64,000 nt of DNA from Strongylocentrotus droebachiensis (lineage: Eukaryota > Echinodermata > Echinoidea > Camarodonta > Strongylocentrotidae): the NCBI GenBank assembly GCA_035222895.1, contig JAVYIG010002118.1:1-64000 (forward strand), in the 5' to 3' direction. The first letter of the stretch is position 1; every line of letters starts with the position of its first letter. The translations under genes and the position numbers were made by a program. A model generated the notes under the pieces. The model made no database searches. It was not told the DNA's origin and was given only the letters and a program-made list of their open reading frames with translations. Below are positions 12,501-27,500 of this stretch, piece after piece.

Positions 12501-15500
12501 TATACAAGTTTCTTATAAATTTCCTTATTTGTGAACAGACCATGAGACCCACAACTTGCCTGATATTTCTCCTGCAAGCTCCTGATTTTTTCATCTGCCC
12601 TCCTGGTGATGGCTTGCTGATATTCAATCATCCTAGCTTCTGAAATCTTCTTGTTGTTTTCTGCCTGTTCCAAAGCCCTCTGGGATAATAAAAAAATATC
12701 ATAGATAAAGATTAAGTTGAGGAAGGAATATCAATGATCAAGTTAAATACAGGTTATCAAACTACAATGTGGGAGAAACTGTCTGGAAGAAAGAAAAAAG
12801 GTCAATTATGCAAGGATAATTCTGAAGTACTGGGATACAAGGAAGTATGGAAAAGAGGAGGGAGAAGGAGAGGAGAAAAAGAGAGATGGAAGAGAATATG
12901 GACAAGAGAGCAGGAAAAGGGAGGGGAGGGGGTGGGTGTAATATTTGATGAAATGGGAGAGGGGAAGATGGGGAAAAGGGAGATTGGATCAGAAGAAGAA
13001 GAAGAAACAGAAGGAAGGAGGAAGAGAAGAGGGAAAAAAGGGACAAGAATAGCAATAAATTTAATATAAAATTGAAGAATGGGAGGAAAAGATAGATGAT
13101 GAAGAGGATAAGGAGTGGGACTAGGAATCCTGGGACAATACAAATAATGTGCTTGTGCTGATCAGAATGGCGCAAATTAATACATGGCAAGAAGATTTAC
13201 AATTTTATCTATAAATGCACATTGAAGTGTATTTTGACAGTTTTGACCACAAATACAAATATAAATTTCAGACCATAAACTGTCTGAATTCATTGATTTT
13301 AGTATTCAGCTGCAAGTTTTATTTTCCTTTTCAACCCTTCCATTACAAAACAAAGACAACAGGAAAGAAATATTATGTTCCCAACATTCTACATGCCATG
13401 AGAAGCAAACTTACTTGAAGAGATTCCATCTGCCGATTCACATAATCATCTGTGTTTGTCCCGAAGCTTCTCTGCTCGTGGACAGGTGAGGGCGGTTGTT
13501 GGTCCTTCCACTGTTGCATTCGCTTTTCAAACATCTTCTCATAGTCGCTCTCAGATAATGGAGTCCTCTGCAATTCCTGTGATTCTTTCCGACTCTCCTT
13601 TCTATTAACCTTAGTGGTCTCCGTATTAACAACTTGGGTGCTATTCGATACAGGGGTTGCTACTAATTTCTGGGTGTTGCTAGCACCGACTACTTCATCA
13701 TCAGGTCGGGGATTCAAAACCCCATCCACAGATGTGCCATCGTCACTGCTGGCTTCATCCGGTCTAACAGACTGATTAACAGTACCTTTGTTCAATTCAG
13801 AAGTCATTTCATTAGATTCGGCGGAAGATTGTCCTGTTGGCAGTCCCGAACAGGAAGCAACAGCTTTGTTTTTTCCAGAATTTTCAGTTATACTCGCAGA
13901 TTCTTGCACATCACTAAGAACACTTACTACACTCTGAGGTCCATCGCTTTGAATACTACCACCGTGTTCAGATTGACGACTACCGATTCCATCCCTAGTA
14001 AGTTCAAAATCAGATCTGTGCACTTCAGAAGGAACAGGCAACTTAGTTACATTCTCTTGCCTTTCACGACCCTCTGCAGAGTCAACAGTGTCTTTGGATT
14101 CTATATTGTTACTGGCCCCTGTACTTCCCATTGCCCCATCTTCACCGCGCTGTATGTGTGATTGTTCACCATTTTTGTCTGTCTCCCCATGGACTACCAC
14201 ATCATCGTCGACCTCCTCCATGGTGAGTTCCTTGGAGCTATAGTGATCTTCCCAATGGTAGTCCTCATCGTCGATCCCATCGACCTTGGAATTGGACCGA
14301 ACGGTGACGTTGCCTTCAAGTTTCGACTGATACAGCTCCGATTCTATTCCTTCGTAATTTGAAGCATGCATCTCTGACGAGGCATCATGGAACGAATCTT
14401 CGGCTTCATCGTTGTCATCATCACTGTCATCCTCCTCATCGTCATCCTCATCATCGCTTGAAGTAGTAACAGTGTCGGATTCATTCTTGGTCCCTTCGCT
14501 CTCTTCTGTTTTAATTTCATTGTCGTCTTCTCCATCCTCTTCATCGCTTTCATCATCGCCTTCGAAAGAGTCTAACCCGGAGACAGGTCCTCGCTTAGCG
14601 TCATCAAACTGATCAAGACCTACCGACAACGTTGGGTTATAGCCACCAAGACCGGGAATGAACGGAACAGAGTTAGGATTCAGAGAGTAACCCGCGACAT
14701 CACCACTTAGTTCCCTTTCCTGATATCCGTTACAGATCGCTAGCTCTCTGCACTTCTGAGCATCACCCTTCATACTTGCGTAATCACCAATGACGACCAT
14801 GTCTTCGGATTCGAGAAGGAATGGCTTGAGACCACCTCGTTTAAATATAAGTTCCTGGTGCTCAAATGTCAGGTGTTCCATATATCTAGTTATGATTGGA
14901 TCTTGAAGATAGAGAGGGCCATTGCTTGAAAAGATGTCGTTGAAATGGCTGGTACAGAGGGAAAGAGAGAGAGAGAGAATTTTTAATCATTATTTACAAC
15001 CTTTATTGCGACACGATAAAACAACCTAAAGTCCAGACTTCTCATAAAAGGTGCTGACTTAGTACAATCATAAAATTGTTGACCATTTCCCTCCCTCCCC
15101 AATTTATCTAACACTGAAATCTACTTACAGGAAAAGGACCGTTTTCTGACTCTTCTCTTCATCTGTCTCTGGCACAATGATGAATCCTTCCTTCTGGAAC
15201 GATGCGTCCATCTTCCTCGCAGCATCCTGTAGGTACCCAGGAATGGCAAAGGGACGATCCTCCGAAACAGTCAGGGTTGATTGCCACCTTTGGAAAGAAA
15301 ACACAGATATTTTCTTTTATGCATTGAAATTTGACCCTAATATATTTCCTGCTCTTTTATGAAACATATATCTTCCATCTCCTTAGCAGTATCACATAGA
15401 TATAGAGCATGGCAAAGGGGCAATCCTCATAAACAGTCAAGGGAAGGGGGGGTGTTTGTACTAACATTAAACAGGTTATAATTGAAAGCTAAGGGAAGGG

Positions 15501-18500
15501 AGAGAATGGGTTGTGTATCCCAACCCTCATTATATTTTCTTTCTCTTAGAAGGAGGACAGAGAAATCAGGATATTATCTTATAAAGAGTTGCGATTGATC
15601 CAAATCAATTACAGGTTTGCATCCTCCTATCTCTTATGAACATAGGTGAGATGGATATTAATCGCAAAGAAGTTGCAATTAATATCAAGCCTTTTACAAG
15701 ACAGGGCCCTGAGCTACAATTTTTACATTGTTGAACACCATGGGGATGAAGGAGGAGGAACTTTAGCGTCATCTTCTCCTCTGAATTTTTTCAATTATCA
15801 ACCACCAAATATAATATTTCACCTGAGAATAAATTTCAAGAATTGTTCATATATGTGTACCTGTTCTTCCTCTCTTGAAGTTCTTCCGCGTCATCTGCTC
15901 CATAGAGATGTCTCGTGGTGGGCCCAAAATCAAATTGGACAATGTTTGAGGCTTCTTCGTGCAACTGCAAGGCAAAAAGCAGAGAACAGACTAATTAGCA
16001 GACAATACACTCACATCATTGCACATAAACATGTTAGTTGAGAGCCATTCAGCTTTGGAAAGCTAAAAAAAAGCTCTGGTAAAATATCATCAGCTCCACT
16101 TGTCTTCAATCACGTCAAAAACTAATCTATACAATGTTTTTGGCCCTTTCATCCAACTGTAAGGTAAGGCAGAACAGACCAATTAAACTAAAGAGAGATG
16201 GTCACTTGCTTAAAAATGCAGAAGGTCATAATGTGCTGACAACAGACTTGGTGCAAATACCATTAATGGGTTGGGTGGACAAGTCTCGCATCAAGAAATT
16301 TCCCCTAGTCTCTCACAATCTTCCTGTCAGGGAAATGTAAGATTATGATTATACCATATGGGGAGATGAGTGGAAAATACAGAGTATTGCCTATTTTCCT
16401 GAATTTTGTAAATAATAAAACATAATCTTACCGTTGCAGGTTTTCTGCTCTTCTTAGGCTGGGCTTTGTTGGTCTTTTTCTGATAAAAGGTACATAGATA
16501 TGAAACAGAGAGAAGGACAATTATAATAATGTTGAATGTATAGGAGTGAAATAGTAAAAATACTACATATAAAGGTGGCAGACGCAGCTGCCCCATTAAA
16601 TACTGTTGTACTCGTCTCTCTAAAAAAAACAGGAACTTCTGATGGCACATCATTATCGTCAATTTTGCGAAAGGTCCAGACTCCCAAAAGTTTCATTAAA
16701 TGAGAAGATTGGGGGTGGATTGGGCATACGCTATGGAAAACAATATCATCGGAAAGGCCCTAATGTGAAATACTACAGGGGAAGAGAGAGAGGCTGGCTA
16801 AGAAACCACTCTTTTTCGTACTAGACTGGAGATTTCTTCGCTGGAGTCAGCTTGAAATGAAAGCACAGGACAGAGGACTCTGGAGATCTCTCGTCTAAGA
16901 TAGATACCCTAGAGAAGGGTGAACATGCCTCAATGAATCATTAAATTACAGCCTACACACTACTGAATTCTTGCAATGTACAAAAGTAGCATGCTGTAAA
17001 AATGCCTGACGTTTACAAAATGCATAAGTTTGTTGTCAAAAACTTTTCTGGTTTTACAGAAATCCTTTCCACGTCAGCTTATTTACTATGCCATGAATGT
17101 CCCAATAATCTTTGTCCTTTGTACCGGCTTCCATCCTTTGCACTTCATATGTCTCATGTAGCTTTTGAGGGATGATCCAATATCTTCAAAAAATACAAAG
17201 ATTTTTTGCAGTATCCATCTGTAACCTATTGTCTCATAAACTTAGTTTGAAATATGGTGTTCCTCAATGTTCCGTATTGGGGCCTCTGTTATTTACGATA
17301 TGCTTGAGACCACTTAGTGACATCTTGAGGAATAATGGTGTTGAATGTCCCCATAATCTTCGTCCTTTGTACCGGCTTTCATCCTTTGCCATTCAAATGT
17401 CTCATGTAGGTTTTGAGGGATGATCCAATATCTTCAAACAATATCAAGTGATTTCCTTTGGAAATTGGTCATTTAAAAAAATCTAATATGGTGGTTCTAC
17501 CTGAACTTACTTTGTCAACTATGTTCTTTTTTTGTGGAAAAAATTAGAATCAATCAATCAAACATCATTCTCATTCCTCTAAAAGTTATTAATAACCCGT
17601 TTTCATCTCTTTTGTTTCACCTTTGACATAAATCGTGTATTTATATGCTCTTTAATCATTTCATCATGTAAGTCTTAAACAGCCTTTGAGGGTGATTTTT
17701 ATGTATTCTGACTAAACTTAATCAAAGATTTGTCCCCCTTTTCAGTCGTACCTGTTCGACATCATCAAACTCGTCCCTCTTCAGTACGTAGGTAGCCTCT
17801 GGTTTAATCTCTGCATCTCCTTCGGCTCCCTCGACCGTCTGGATTCTGGAGGCATCATTCTGAGTGGAGTCTGTTGCCGCGGCAATACCAGCATCCGATC
17901 CGGTCCTGGGTTTGGTTGCTCCAGGAGCTGATTTACTGGATGCATCTGCAAGCGAAATATGTAAAGAGGAATTAGTTGACTATCTGAATGATAACAGCAC
18001 ATGATAAGTCTTGGAAAGGCCGCCTCTGTCACATACATACGTACCAACAAAAATGACACGTGGGAGAGATGTGCGTTTGTGATCTGGTAAAACACAATGA
18101 AATACAGAGGAGACACTGAGAAAATCTCATGTCCTACTTTGCCAACATCAAATTGAAAACAAGCCCTTGAGAACAGGAAAATATTGTGCATGTTAATTGA
18201 CATCCTCTAGTCAATTTAGGCCTTTGACTCAAACCAAAGGCTGTGTGAATAATTTGGACGTAAGTTTTCTTATCAAAAGAATAACATGGTACTCTGTGCA
18301 TTGCTGGTTACACATACTGTTACAAGACTATTTTTACAAATGCTGTGCTATTAACATTTAAGGGAGCTCTATTATAGAGCAAATTCATGAAAAACCATGA
18401 TTTCAATAGGAATCTAATTTCCATCACAGACTAATATAAGAATACAAGATTACTTAACTTATGGACGTAAAACCACTATTTAAATGAATCTCCTTTGTAA

Positions 18501-21500
18501 GTTAGTTGGGCCAATGTGATTACTTTTTTTGTTATCATGAGATCTTGCACTCAAAAGTAGAGACCATGACAACATTTATTTTAGTATTAAAATCATGTAC
18601 CATAAATATTATTCAAGAAATGTACAATGTATGTGATTACCCACCTTCCTTTTCTGCATGAGCGCCCTCTGCTGTTTGACCATGTCCAAACTGACCTTCA
18701 GCATCCCCTTGGCCCTTCTCTGCCTTGGAGCTTTCACTTTGGTGATACTTCCGAAACTTCTTCCCTTTCTTCTGGTCCTTGGTGGGTTTCCTTAAAGAAT
18801 GAACCAAACAAAATACATGGAAGTTTTAAGAGTCTCCAAATTATACTGAACGATTGTTGATTCATTTTTTTTTTCTTCAAAAAACAAACAGTAAAAGCAC
18901 ATTCAGAATTCCACTTCAACATCACACTTATCTAATTAAATACAACAAATGTTTTCTTACGGGGCAGATTTCTTCTTTGCTTCATCCTTGGCTGGCTTTG
19001 GCGGCTTCTCAACCTTGAACTCTGTCTTGACGATTCCATTACCTTCAATCACCTTAATGTAACTCAAGGTTCCTAGGCAGTCGGGTGTTGAGCACTTGGT
19101 CTTCAGAGCCTCCTACAACATGGAAAACAATTTGAAAGCAATTGTTAATATGTGTCCATAGTTCAGTATATAACCATTTCATTGATTGACAGGTTTTATT
19201 TCCCTAATACAGAGCTGCCAACCTCCAGAACAGAAAATCAGTAATCACAAGGCTCAAAATCAGTAATTTTGGGTAAAAATCAGTAATTTCCTATGCGGCG
19301 CTATGACTCTAATAAAAACGGCACGCCAATATTGCACAGACACATGATTATCTGAAATTTTTGGTGATTTTACTCACACAAAGTTGTTAAATAATGAGTT
19401 TCATATCATCACAACACAGTCTTCCAGGAATTTTTTTTTTTTTTTAAATCCATAATTTTAAACAACATTCCGTAATGGTCGTTAATTTTCCGTACCAATT
19501 ACGGGAAATCCGTACTAGTTGGCAGCTCTGCTAATGGCCCTTCTTGCATCATGGTCTTCAGTATGGGTGAGACCAGACGCTCTCATATTTTCATCTGTCT
19601 CTCTCCAGGTTTTGCATAAAACACTAAAATGTAAAACGCTGTCCTCCAACTCACCTTCTCGCCCAAGATATTGCTCTCATTCTTGATGGCCTTCCAGCAG
19701 TTGATGTGGTAGTCGATGTAACAACGTTCGCTGCACTGTACCTTGATGTAACCCTTGAAGTCTAGGTCAGAGAAGTACATCTCTCTCTTGGAGGTACACT
19801 CCCTGTACCTGCAGGTGGCGTCAGCACTGGGTGGGTTCTTGCACCAACGCTGAAGCTCTTTCAGTGCAGCCTAGGTTCAAACCATAGAGGAGTTGCAATG
19901 ATTGATGATGTTTAAGGATTGCCTTTCCTGACGTAAGCAACCAGGGGACTGACAGTATTAAGTCCTCTCCAGGGGACTTGGTAAATGAGGATTAAAGCCT
20001 TGCCTTGTCTATGATGCTCAAGGTTTATATATATTTATCACTTATGTTTTTCAGTTATTACTGTTTTTGTAGCTTGTGAAAAATCCCAAGTTACATTTCC
20101 TGGTTTTAAAATAGGACAAATAAAATTGAATTGAATTGAATATTATTTTTACTTTGACGTGGGTATAAATAAATGCAAATGAGGTGGATTGCTGGTCTTA
20201 CCTCAAGCTTGCCTTCCTCTGTCTCTTCAATGTTGGTTGAGGTTCCTGGCCATGTGTGGATGGTCTGATCGAATCGAGTCGTGATGAACAGGCTCTTCTC
20301 AATAGGATCAAGCGCTTCAGTAAACCTGTAGGAAATAATGCACATTTGATAGATGTAGAGAGAATTGTAGACATGTGTGTGTAAAGTGCACTTGTTATAA
20401 ATAAAAAGGGATAAACAGGCCCCCACTTAAGTACTTGAACAAAAATGGGCCATTGTACCCCCCCCCCCCCCCCCCCCCCACCACCACCACCAGAGTGTTG
20501 CCTTTAGTATTGATCATGCCCGGTATTAAATTTTATTATTTAAAAAAAACTTGGCAAGCAACAAAGATTTGTTTCCCCCCCCCCCAAAAAAAAGAGTTGA
20601 TTAAAAGTAAGAGAGATATGCAGTTTTGAAGGTGCAATCAATGAAACACAAGTTGGTAACTCTGTGACATTTCGTGCAAGCTCCCCTCTCATTTGCTCTG
20701 TACAAAAAATGCCATGAATTTTCATTTTCTTACTCATTGATGAAGTACTATTTAGGGTGTATGTATGATTGGATATTTTCTTTAGGGAAAACGGATGTTT
20801 CTGAATAAAACTAGATGGAACTTCGACTGCACGCAGTCGAAAATAATGCCTCCGTCATAGAGCAATTTTACAAACCAAAACAGAAGCAATTTTTCAAATT
20901 CAAGTTTGATTGTAATCCATTGACAGGTTCTCAGAATATCGTGATTACAAGCTATTTCTGATATACTGTATGACCCTTTGATCTTTGACCTCATGACCCC
21001 AACATCTACTCAGTTCATTGGCTCTGCAAGAAACATACATATCCTGAGTTTGATGGTAATCCATCCATCGGTTCTAATGATAATGTGATAACTATTTTTG
21101 CATACATAATGAGCCCTGTGACCTTTGACCTATGACCTCGTGACCCCAAAATCTAATCAATTAATTGGATCTACAAGATACATACATGACCTAAGTAGGG
21201 CAGGAATCCATCAATCAGTTCTTGAGATAACGAGATCACAAGCTATTTTTGCCTACATAATGAGCCCTGTGACCTTTGACCCTTTATCCCCAAAATCTAA
21301 TCAGTTCATTAGCTCTGCTATACATGACCTAAGTTTGGCAGGAATCCATCAATCAATTTTTGAAATTAACGCGATCACAAGCTTTTATTGCATACATGTA
21401 CATAATGAGCCATGTGACCTTTGACCCCAAAATTTAATCAGTTTGTTGGCTCTGCAAGTTACATACATGACCAAAGTTTGGCAGGAATCCATTAGTCGGT

Positions 21501-24500
21501 TCTTGAGATAACGCGATCACGAGAACGGGACGTATGGACGTACGTACTGACGTACAGACGGACAACCCGAAAACATAATGCCTCCGGATACTTCGTAACG
21601 GAGGCATAAAAAACAACCTTAGTCTGTAATACAGGATAATTAATATACTTCATACCTGTTTAATTTGAAGAGCGCTGTCGCCAGACCGTAAAAAGGTAGT
21701 CCATTTCGCATGTTGGGAAAGTCCTTTGTGATACTTTCAAACCTGGACAGAGCTTCGTTGATTTCCTAAAAAATTTAAACAGAAAATCAAATAGACATGA
21801 AACAAAGAATCCATTTGTCGTTGTCAAAAACAAGCAAGAATATTTCATAATAGCTACTGGAAGTCTTGGTTTTGATTGGCTATGAGCAAATGTGTCACAG
21901 ATCCATGACTGATATCAATCGTGACTATGTACATAATAGATAGAGGACTGCAAGCTTTCAATTAATTAGAGGACTTGCGATCGACTTGAATCAATGCCAA
22001 CTCTTTATAAGATGGGGCCAAGAAGACATTTCAGTTCATGTACAACACGCTGAGGAGGGCTAGTTTGGGGGTACTCAGAGTTGATATCAATGGTATAAAT
22101 TATCAGTGAAATTGCGTTCTGTCTACACCCAGCCTGTCTACAATTCACATGGTCTAATTTCTATTTGGTCTAATCTCTAATAAGGCCACAACCCATTTGA
22201 TCTCTTGTTCATTTAGTGACTGAGTCTAACCCAGTTAGTCTAATTCCCAGTTTGTCTACTGGCTATTTTGTTTACTATCCATAAGGTGATATAATAATTT
22301 GACGATTATTATTATTTATGATTGAATGATAATTAGAACATATGGATATTAGACAGGCTGGGTGTGGACCATATGGGTATAAACCAATTGGGTAGTACGG
22401 CAATAAACCAGATTATATACTTACTAAAGGTATTCCAGACTTGAGGTAGGCGGTGGCCTGAGCATACAGGAAGACCAAGTAGTCTGCTTCATGCATCCCA
22501 TAATGCTAAACGAAAGGGAAATACAGAGATGAGAAAGGTTTATTTACACATGTAGGTGTTCTTGAGAAAATGATTGTGTCACACATACAGGGAGACAAAT
22601 ATGTAGTCTGCTTCATGCAGATTAAAAAGTATAAAAAGGAAAACAAAATGATTTGTACATTCAAGTGTTGTTGGAAAAAATGATGGTAGGCCATATGTTC
22701 CAGAGACAATTTCTATGTGTGATTCAAGGTGGTCCCCAAAGTGTTTTTAAAGACGCATAGTAGTGGGCTCTCATGGGAGATTCGAAACCATTCAGGCGTT
22801 CACCCAATAACAAGTATTGTCAGGATTAGCCTTCAGTTTTAGAGTTTACCACTGTAACCTAGCTTGTGTCTATGAATAGGTGAGGGGCACATCAACATAC
22901 AATGCAGGCTTCAGTCACCCATGATCTTTAGGTTTGACAGGCAGACACGCTCTACAAAAATGAACCAACTTGAATAATGTCCCTACCTCCTTGTTGGTAG
23001 CCTTCAGGAGTTCTGCAGCCCTGTCATATTGGGTGATAGCTTGGCGAGACTGACCACTGACTAGTGCTAGGGAACCATCAGCTAGACACTTCTCTATAGC
23101 ATTCCTCTCCTTGGTCAAACGCTCCTAAATATAAAATAAAATGAATGATAATACAATTTTTTAATATATCTTTTTACTTAGTTTAAAGATAAACTTGAGT
23201 TCTGGTAATGCGATTGCATTGTGAAATGGATCAGAAAAGTTATCATATAGCATGTAAGTAATGGTGTGTAATGCAAGGTTCTGGAGTCATCAAAATCATA
23301 ATAAATTTGGCAGAGTCTTGGTAAAGTAACAATCACTTACACAGAAAGATGTATATGGGACAACACACATAGTACTACCCTGATTTCCTTATCTTTCTAT
23401 GCTCATTACTCAGCCAGTATACTTTTTCTTCCAAAATTGTTTGGCACATGACATTTATTTGTAATCTTGAACATTCAGTGTAAGTTACGTTAGATTCTGT
23501 GAGAATTCATTTTCTTTTTTTACCAGAACTCAAGTTTATCTTTAACTGAACTGTGTTTGGTTTGCATTCATTTACTTGATAATGAAGAGAGATGGCTTTT
23601 TGCTACAACATGTGCATCTTTTAAAACATTGCTGATGATGATCAATATCAAAGGTGTGCATAGAAATGTACTACAAAAGTCTCCTTTTCGGCAAATCAAC
23701 TTGTTTACATGCCAAACACAATAGAGAGCTACAAGAATTTGGATACAGAGAGCTATACGAGATAGGGAGAATTATCAATTCACTTCAATTCTTCTTTATT
23801 ATCAATAAATCATACAAGGAAATTTCTTTTGATTACAAGCACAATACAAAATAAATAAATAATGAACATGATGACAATACAATATAATGTTAAGAAATGT
23901 ATGATTAAAAATCTGTGATATGAGGCAAAGAATAGATACATTTTTTGTCTGTCCTTTTATCAATATGTGCTTCAGTGGAAAAATAAACTCATCTGAATTG
24001 ACATACGTCAAAATTCAATTTTGCTTGATAGAATATTCATCAATTATCATTGTACTTACATTTTCCCTTCGCATCTGTTCTTTCTGTTGCCTTGCTATAT
24101 CAGCTTCCCTCTTGGCTTGTTTCTCCTTCTCCTTAGCATGTTTTTCCTTCTCATCTCGCTTCACTCGCTCTTGCGCTTGCTTCTCCGCCTCTTTACGTTT
24201 CCTCTCCGCCTTCTCAGCTTTTCTTTTGGTCCTTTCTGCTTTTCTTTTCTCATCCTCCTCTGAGCTTTTGTTCGAGGCCTCTACATCGTGCATAATCCGT
24301 TGTCGTCGTCTAATTTCTTGCTCTTCTTGGCGTTTCCTCTCCCTTTCTTCCGCTTCCCTTTGCTTCCTATCCGCCACTTCTTTCTCCTTTCTCAATTCCT
24401 CCTCTTTCTTCTTCTTAGCTTCTTCAGCTTTCTTCTTCTCAAAGTCCTCCTTGCTCTTCTGCAGATCTTGATTGATGTCTGGGAGTTTGCTTGGCTTTCT

Positions 24501-27500
24501 GGACTTCCCTTTGCGATCCTAGAGTAAAGTAAGACAAGGAGAAAAATAATTAGATACTGATAATTCAGGCACATTGTGAAACTGACTCAAAACAACTGGG
24601 AATGATTGATTATATGGCACATAACAATAGGCAATTTTCGTAATGTAACCAAACTTATGCATATGCCTCTGCCATACAAATTATTTTATTTACCCGATAC
24701 AAATAAATCTCAATAGTTGGAATTCAAACTGCATGTACATTATTTGTTGCTATGTTGGACAAACAATATGCCTTGCCCTACCTAACAACACGTAATCCCT
24801 GCAATTTGCATTCTGAATATTGAAACACAATTATTGGTAATAAATGAATGAATGAACAAGTGAATGAAATAATTTGTATTGAGGGAGTTCGGTATAAATT
24901 TGGTAACATTACAAATATTGCATATAAACTGTCGAAGTGTTGGAATGATTATTTAAAAAAAAAATTAAAAAAAACTATAATAAAGGTAATGCAAAGTTTT
25001 GGGAAATTTGAAAAGTTGGATGGAAAGTAATACTTAAAAATTGTGATACATTTGGATGCGCCTGTGGATGTATTATAAGCACTAGAAAATTCCATTCCAT
25101 GGTAGCTGCAACCATGAAAATCTCAGAATATGCAGTTCTGGTATATAATTTCCAAACTGGAATAGCAAATCAGTCGATTGAAGTCAAGAAACATTGTTTT
25201 AACGCAAATCTTGTCATAGTAATTTAGTATTCGTTATTGAAAACAAGTTTTATAAAACAGGGCCCTCTCTAGGGCAGTGACTTACTGAATCGCTATCACT
25301 GTCCGTCTCCGACTCGCTCACGAGATCAGGGACCTCATTCTTCTTGCTGTTGAGGCTGACGAGCCTCTTCTTCTCATCGTTGAACATGGTCGCCTGCCGC
25401 TGGAGGTCTCCCGTTTGGGACCCGCCGTCGTCGCACAGCTTCTGCCCTCGCTTGTTCTCGCGCAGCGCACGGTCAATGTCCTTCAGCTCAAAGAAAGCTT
25501 GGGCGTAACGGTAATGACCCTGTCACAAGAAAGAGAAGAGACAGAAAGAAATATCATGGGTTAAAATTTCAATGGTAGTTTGTGAGGGCTCCACACAAGT
25601 TTTCCAGAGCGTCTGAAATGACTTTTTTTGTTGCAAACTTATTTCAAAAGAAGCTGTGCAGACTGGTTAGACCTTAGAAAGGTACAACAACAACAATATC
25701 TGATAATAAATCCTATTCTAAGAAGGGTTTATTACCTTTTGCCAATCGGGTTTGATTGTGACGGCTCGACGGGCATCCCACAATGCATCCCAGAAATCCT
25801 CCATGTGAAGTGCCGTCTGACAACGATTGCTGTACAGGATGTGGTTGAATACACTGCAAAGGGTACAGGATATTGGACAAACGTTTCAGACTCATGCCAT
25901 AGGATACAGGGTTATGACCTTTGTGATGTTCAGGACAATAATATGTTTATCCATTTTAGCCTCATGAGCATCACAAGAATTGTACAAAACATCAATACAA
26001 AGGAATAACTGTCAATGAACCAAATTAAATCGCAAATATTTCCAATAACCATTTGGTTAACATCAGATAATGAAGTTCATTCTCATGAAGTTCATTCCTG
26101 ATTCCCGTATTTCATTTTCTGACTATTTACAAGGTAAGTTTGCTCGGTTTGATTTTTACACCAGTAAATGTCACTGAAATTTTAAATATGGACATTTTTT
26201 AAACGCGTACAATTGTCTGAAACGTATAGAAAATTACTTAATTTGAGGTTTCAAGCATTTGTTGTTGTTGCTTGTAAAGCGCTTTCCACCGAAGTCTCTA
26301 TACAAGTACTATACAAGAACCCACTATTATCATTAATAATAAAATTATTATTATTACTAATAATTATTATTATCTACCAAAAGTATCAGAAAAGATCAGG
26401 GAAAGAAGACTACGTTTTGCAGGCCACAGCTGTAGGAACATCAATGAACCAATATCTCAGCTTCTACTCTGGAAACCTAAACACGGGAAGAAGAAACCTG
26501 AAAGACCTCATCTTACCTATACAGACCTACTCAAGAAGGACAGGAATGTGTGGAAGGCCATCACAGCTCGGGCAGTTGACCCGACTTAAGCAAAGTAAGC
26601 AAATTACTAATAATGCAGAAGCTAATGTTATGGACTTTACAGAGTCACATGCTAATATAGGTAAACTTACCCTATTGCCAGAGCCTTGGTATACATCTCA
26701 TGTGCATTGCGGAATTTGTTGTTTTTGAAGAGATTGTTGCCTCTGTCCTTTAAACTGTTCATGTCCTATTCATAGGAACAGAAAATGAAATAGAAATCAC
26801 CATACAATAATTCTATGAAATTACACAGAGTGAAACCTCAGTTAGTGGCCACCTGTCGATAGTGGCCATGTCTTTTGTCTCTCTCTACTAACAATGAAAT
26901 TCACGTTTAATATTAAAATAGATAGATAAATAAATAAATAATAAATATATATATAAATAAATAAATAATAAATATATATATAAATAAATAAATGAAAAAT
27001 ATAACTTTCACATCACTGATTCTTGTTTTTTTTCTTCTTAATTTGAACCTGCAAGCCTTTTTTTTGACAACCCTATATAACACCTATATTCTACAAAACG
27101 AACTTACCTTTTCATCCTTTTCACTCAATTTCATGAGAGTAGCTAATATTTCCTTTTTATGAATCACTGTGTGGTGAACATACTGCCAGTCTGAAATCAA
27201 GAGAGAGAAAAAGAAGGTCATTAATATTCCATGCAGACAAAGAAAAGTAATTCTACTATCACATTTTCTCGAGTGTGGGTTTTTCAAACGCCAACAGAAA
27301 TTTAGCATCTACAGTGTATATGATTATATGAGTATATGATTATCAAACACAGAAGGTTTCTCATGAGTATTTCCAGTCATGTAAATGGCAGTCCAAACCA
27401 CCATTGGTTTTACCAAATGGTGTTTGGGCTGTGTAAATGGGCCCATAGAGGGCAGTACTCACATTGCTTGATAGTGACCAGAGCCATTAGACGACTGACT

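Noticed and set aside
12734..13190. Open frames on both strands over the purine-rich tract
   Set aside because: Lys/Arg/Glu- or Leu/Pro/Ser-only compositions caused by base bias; the region is an intron of TTC3.
14344..14612. Met/Arg- and Ser-rich frames over exon 24
   Set aside because: Shadows of the Asp/Glu-rich coding segment in other frames.
16454..16696. Possible extra TTC3 exon around 16620-16690
   Set aside because: A short open frame and an AG are present, but it has no donor in a usable phase and exons 20-21 join correctly without it.
23920..24527. Leu/Phe/Ser-rich plus-strand frames opposite exon 12
   Set aside because: Antisense shadow of the charged coiled-coil exon; spliced minus-strand phases fit instead.
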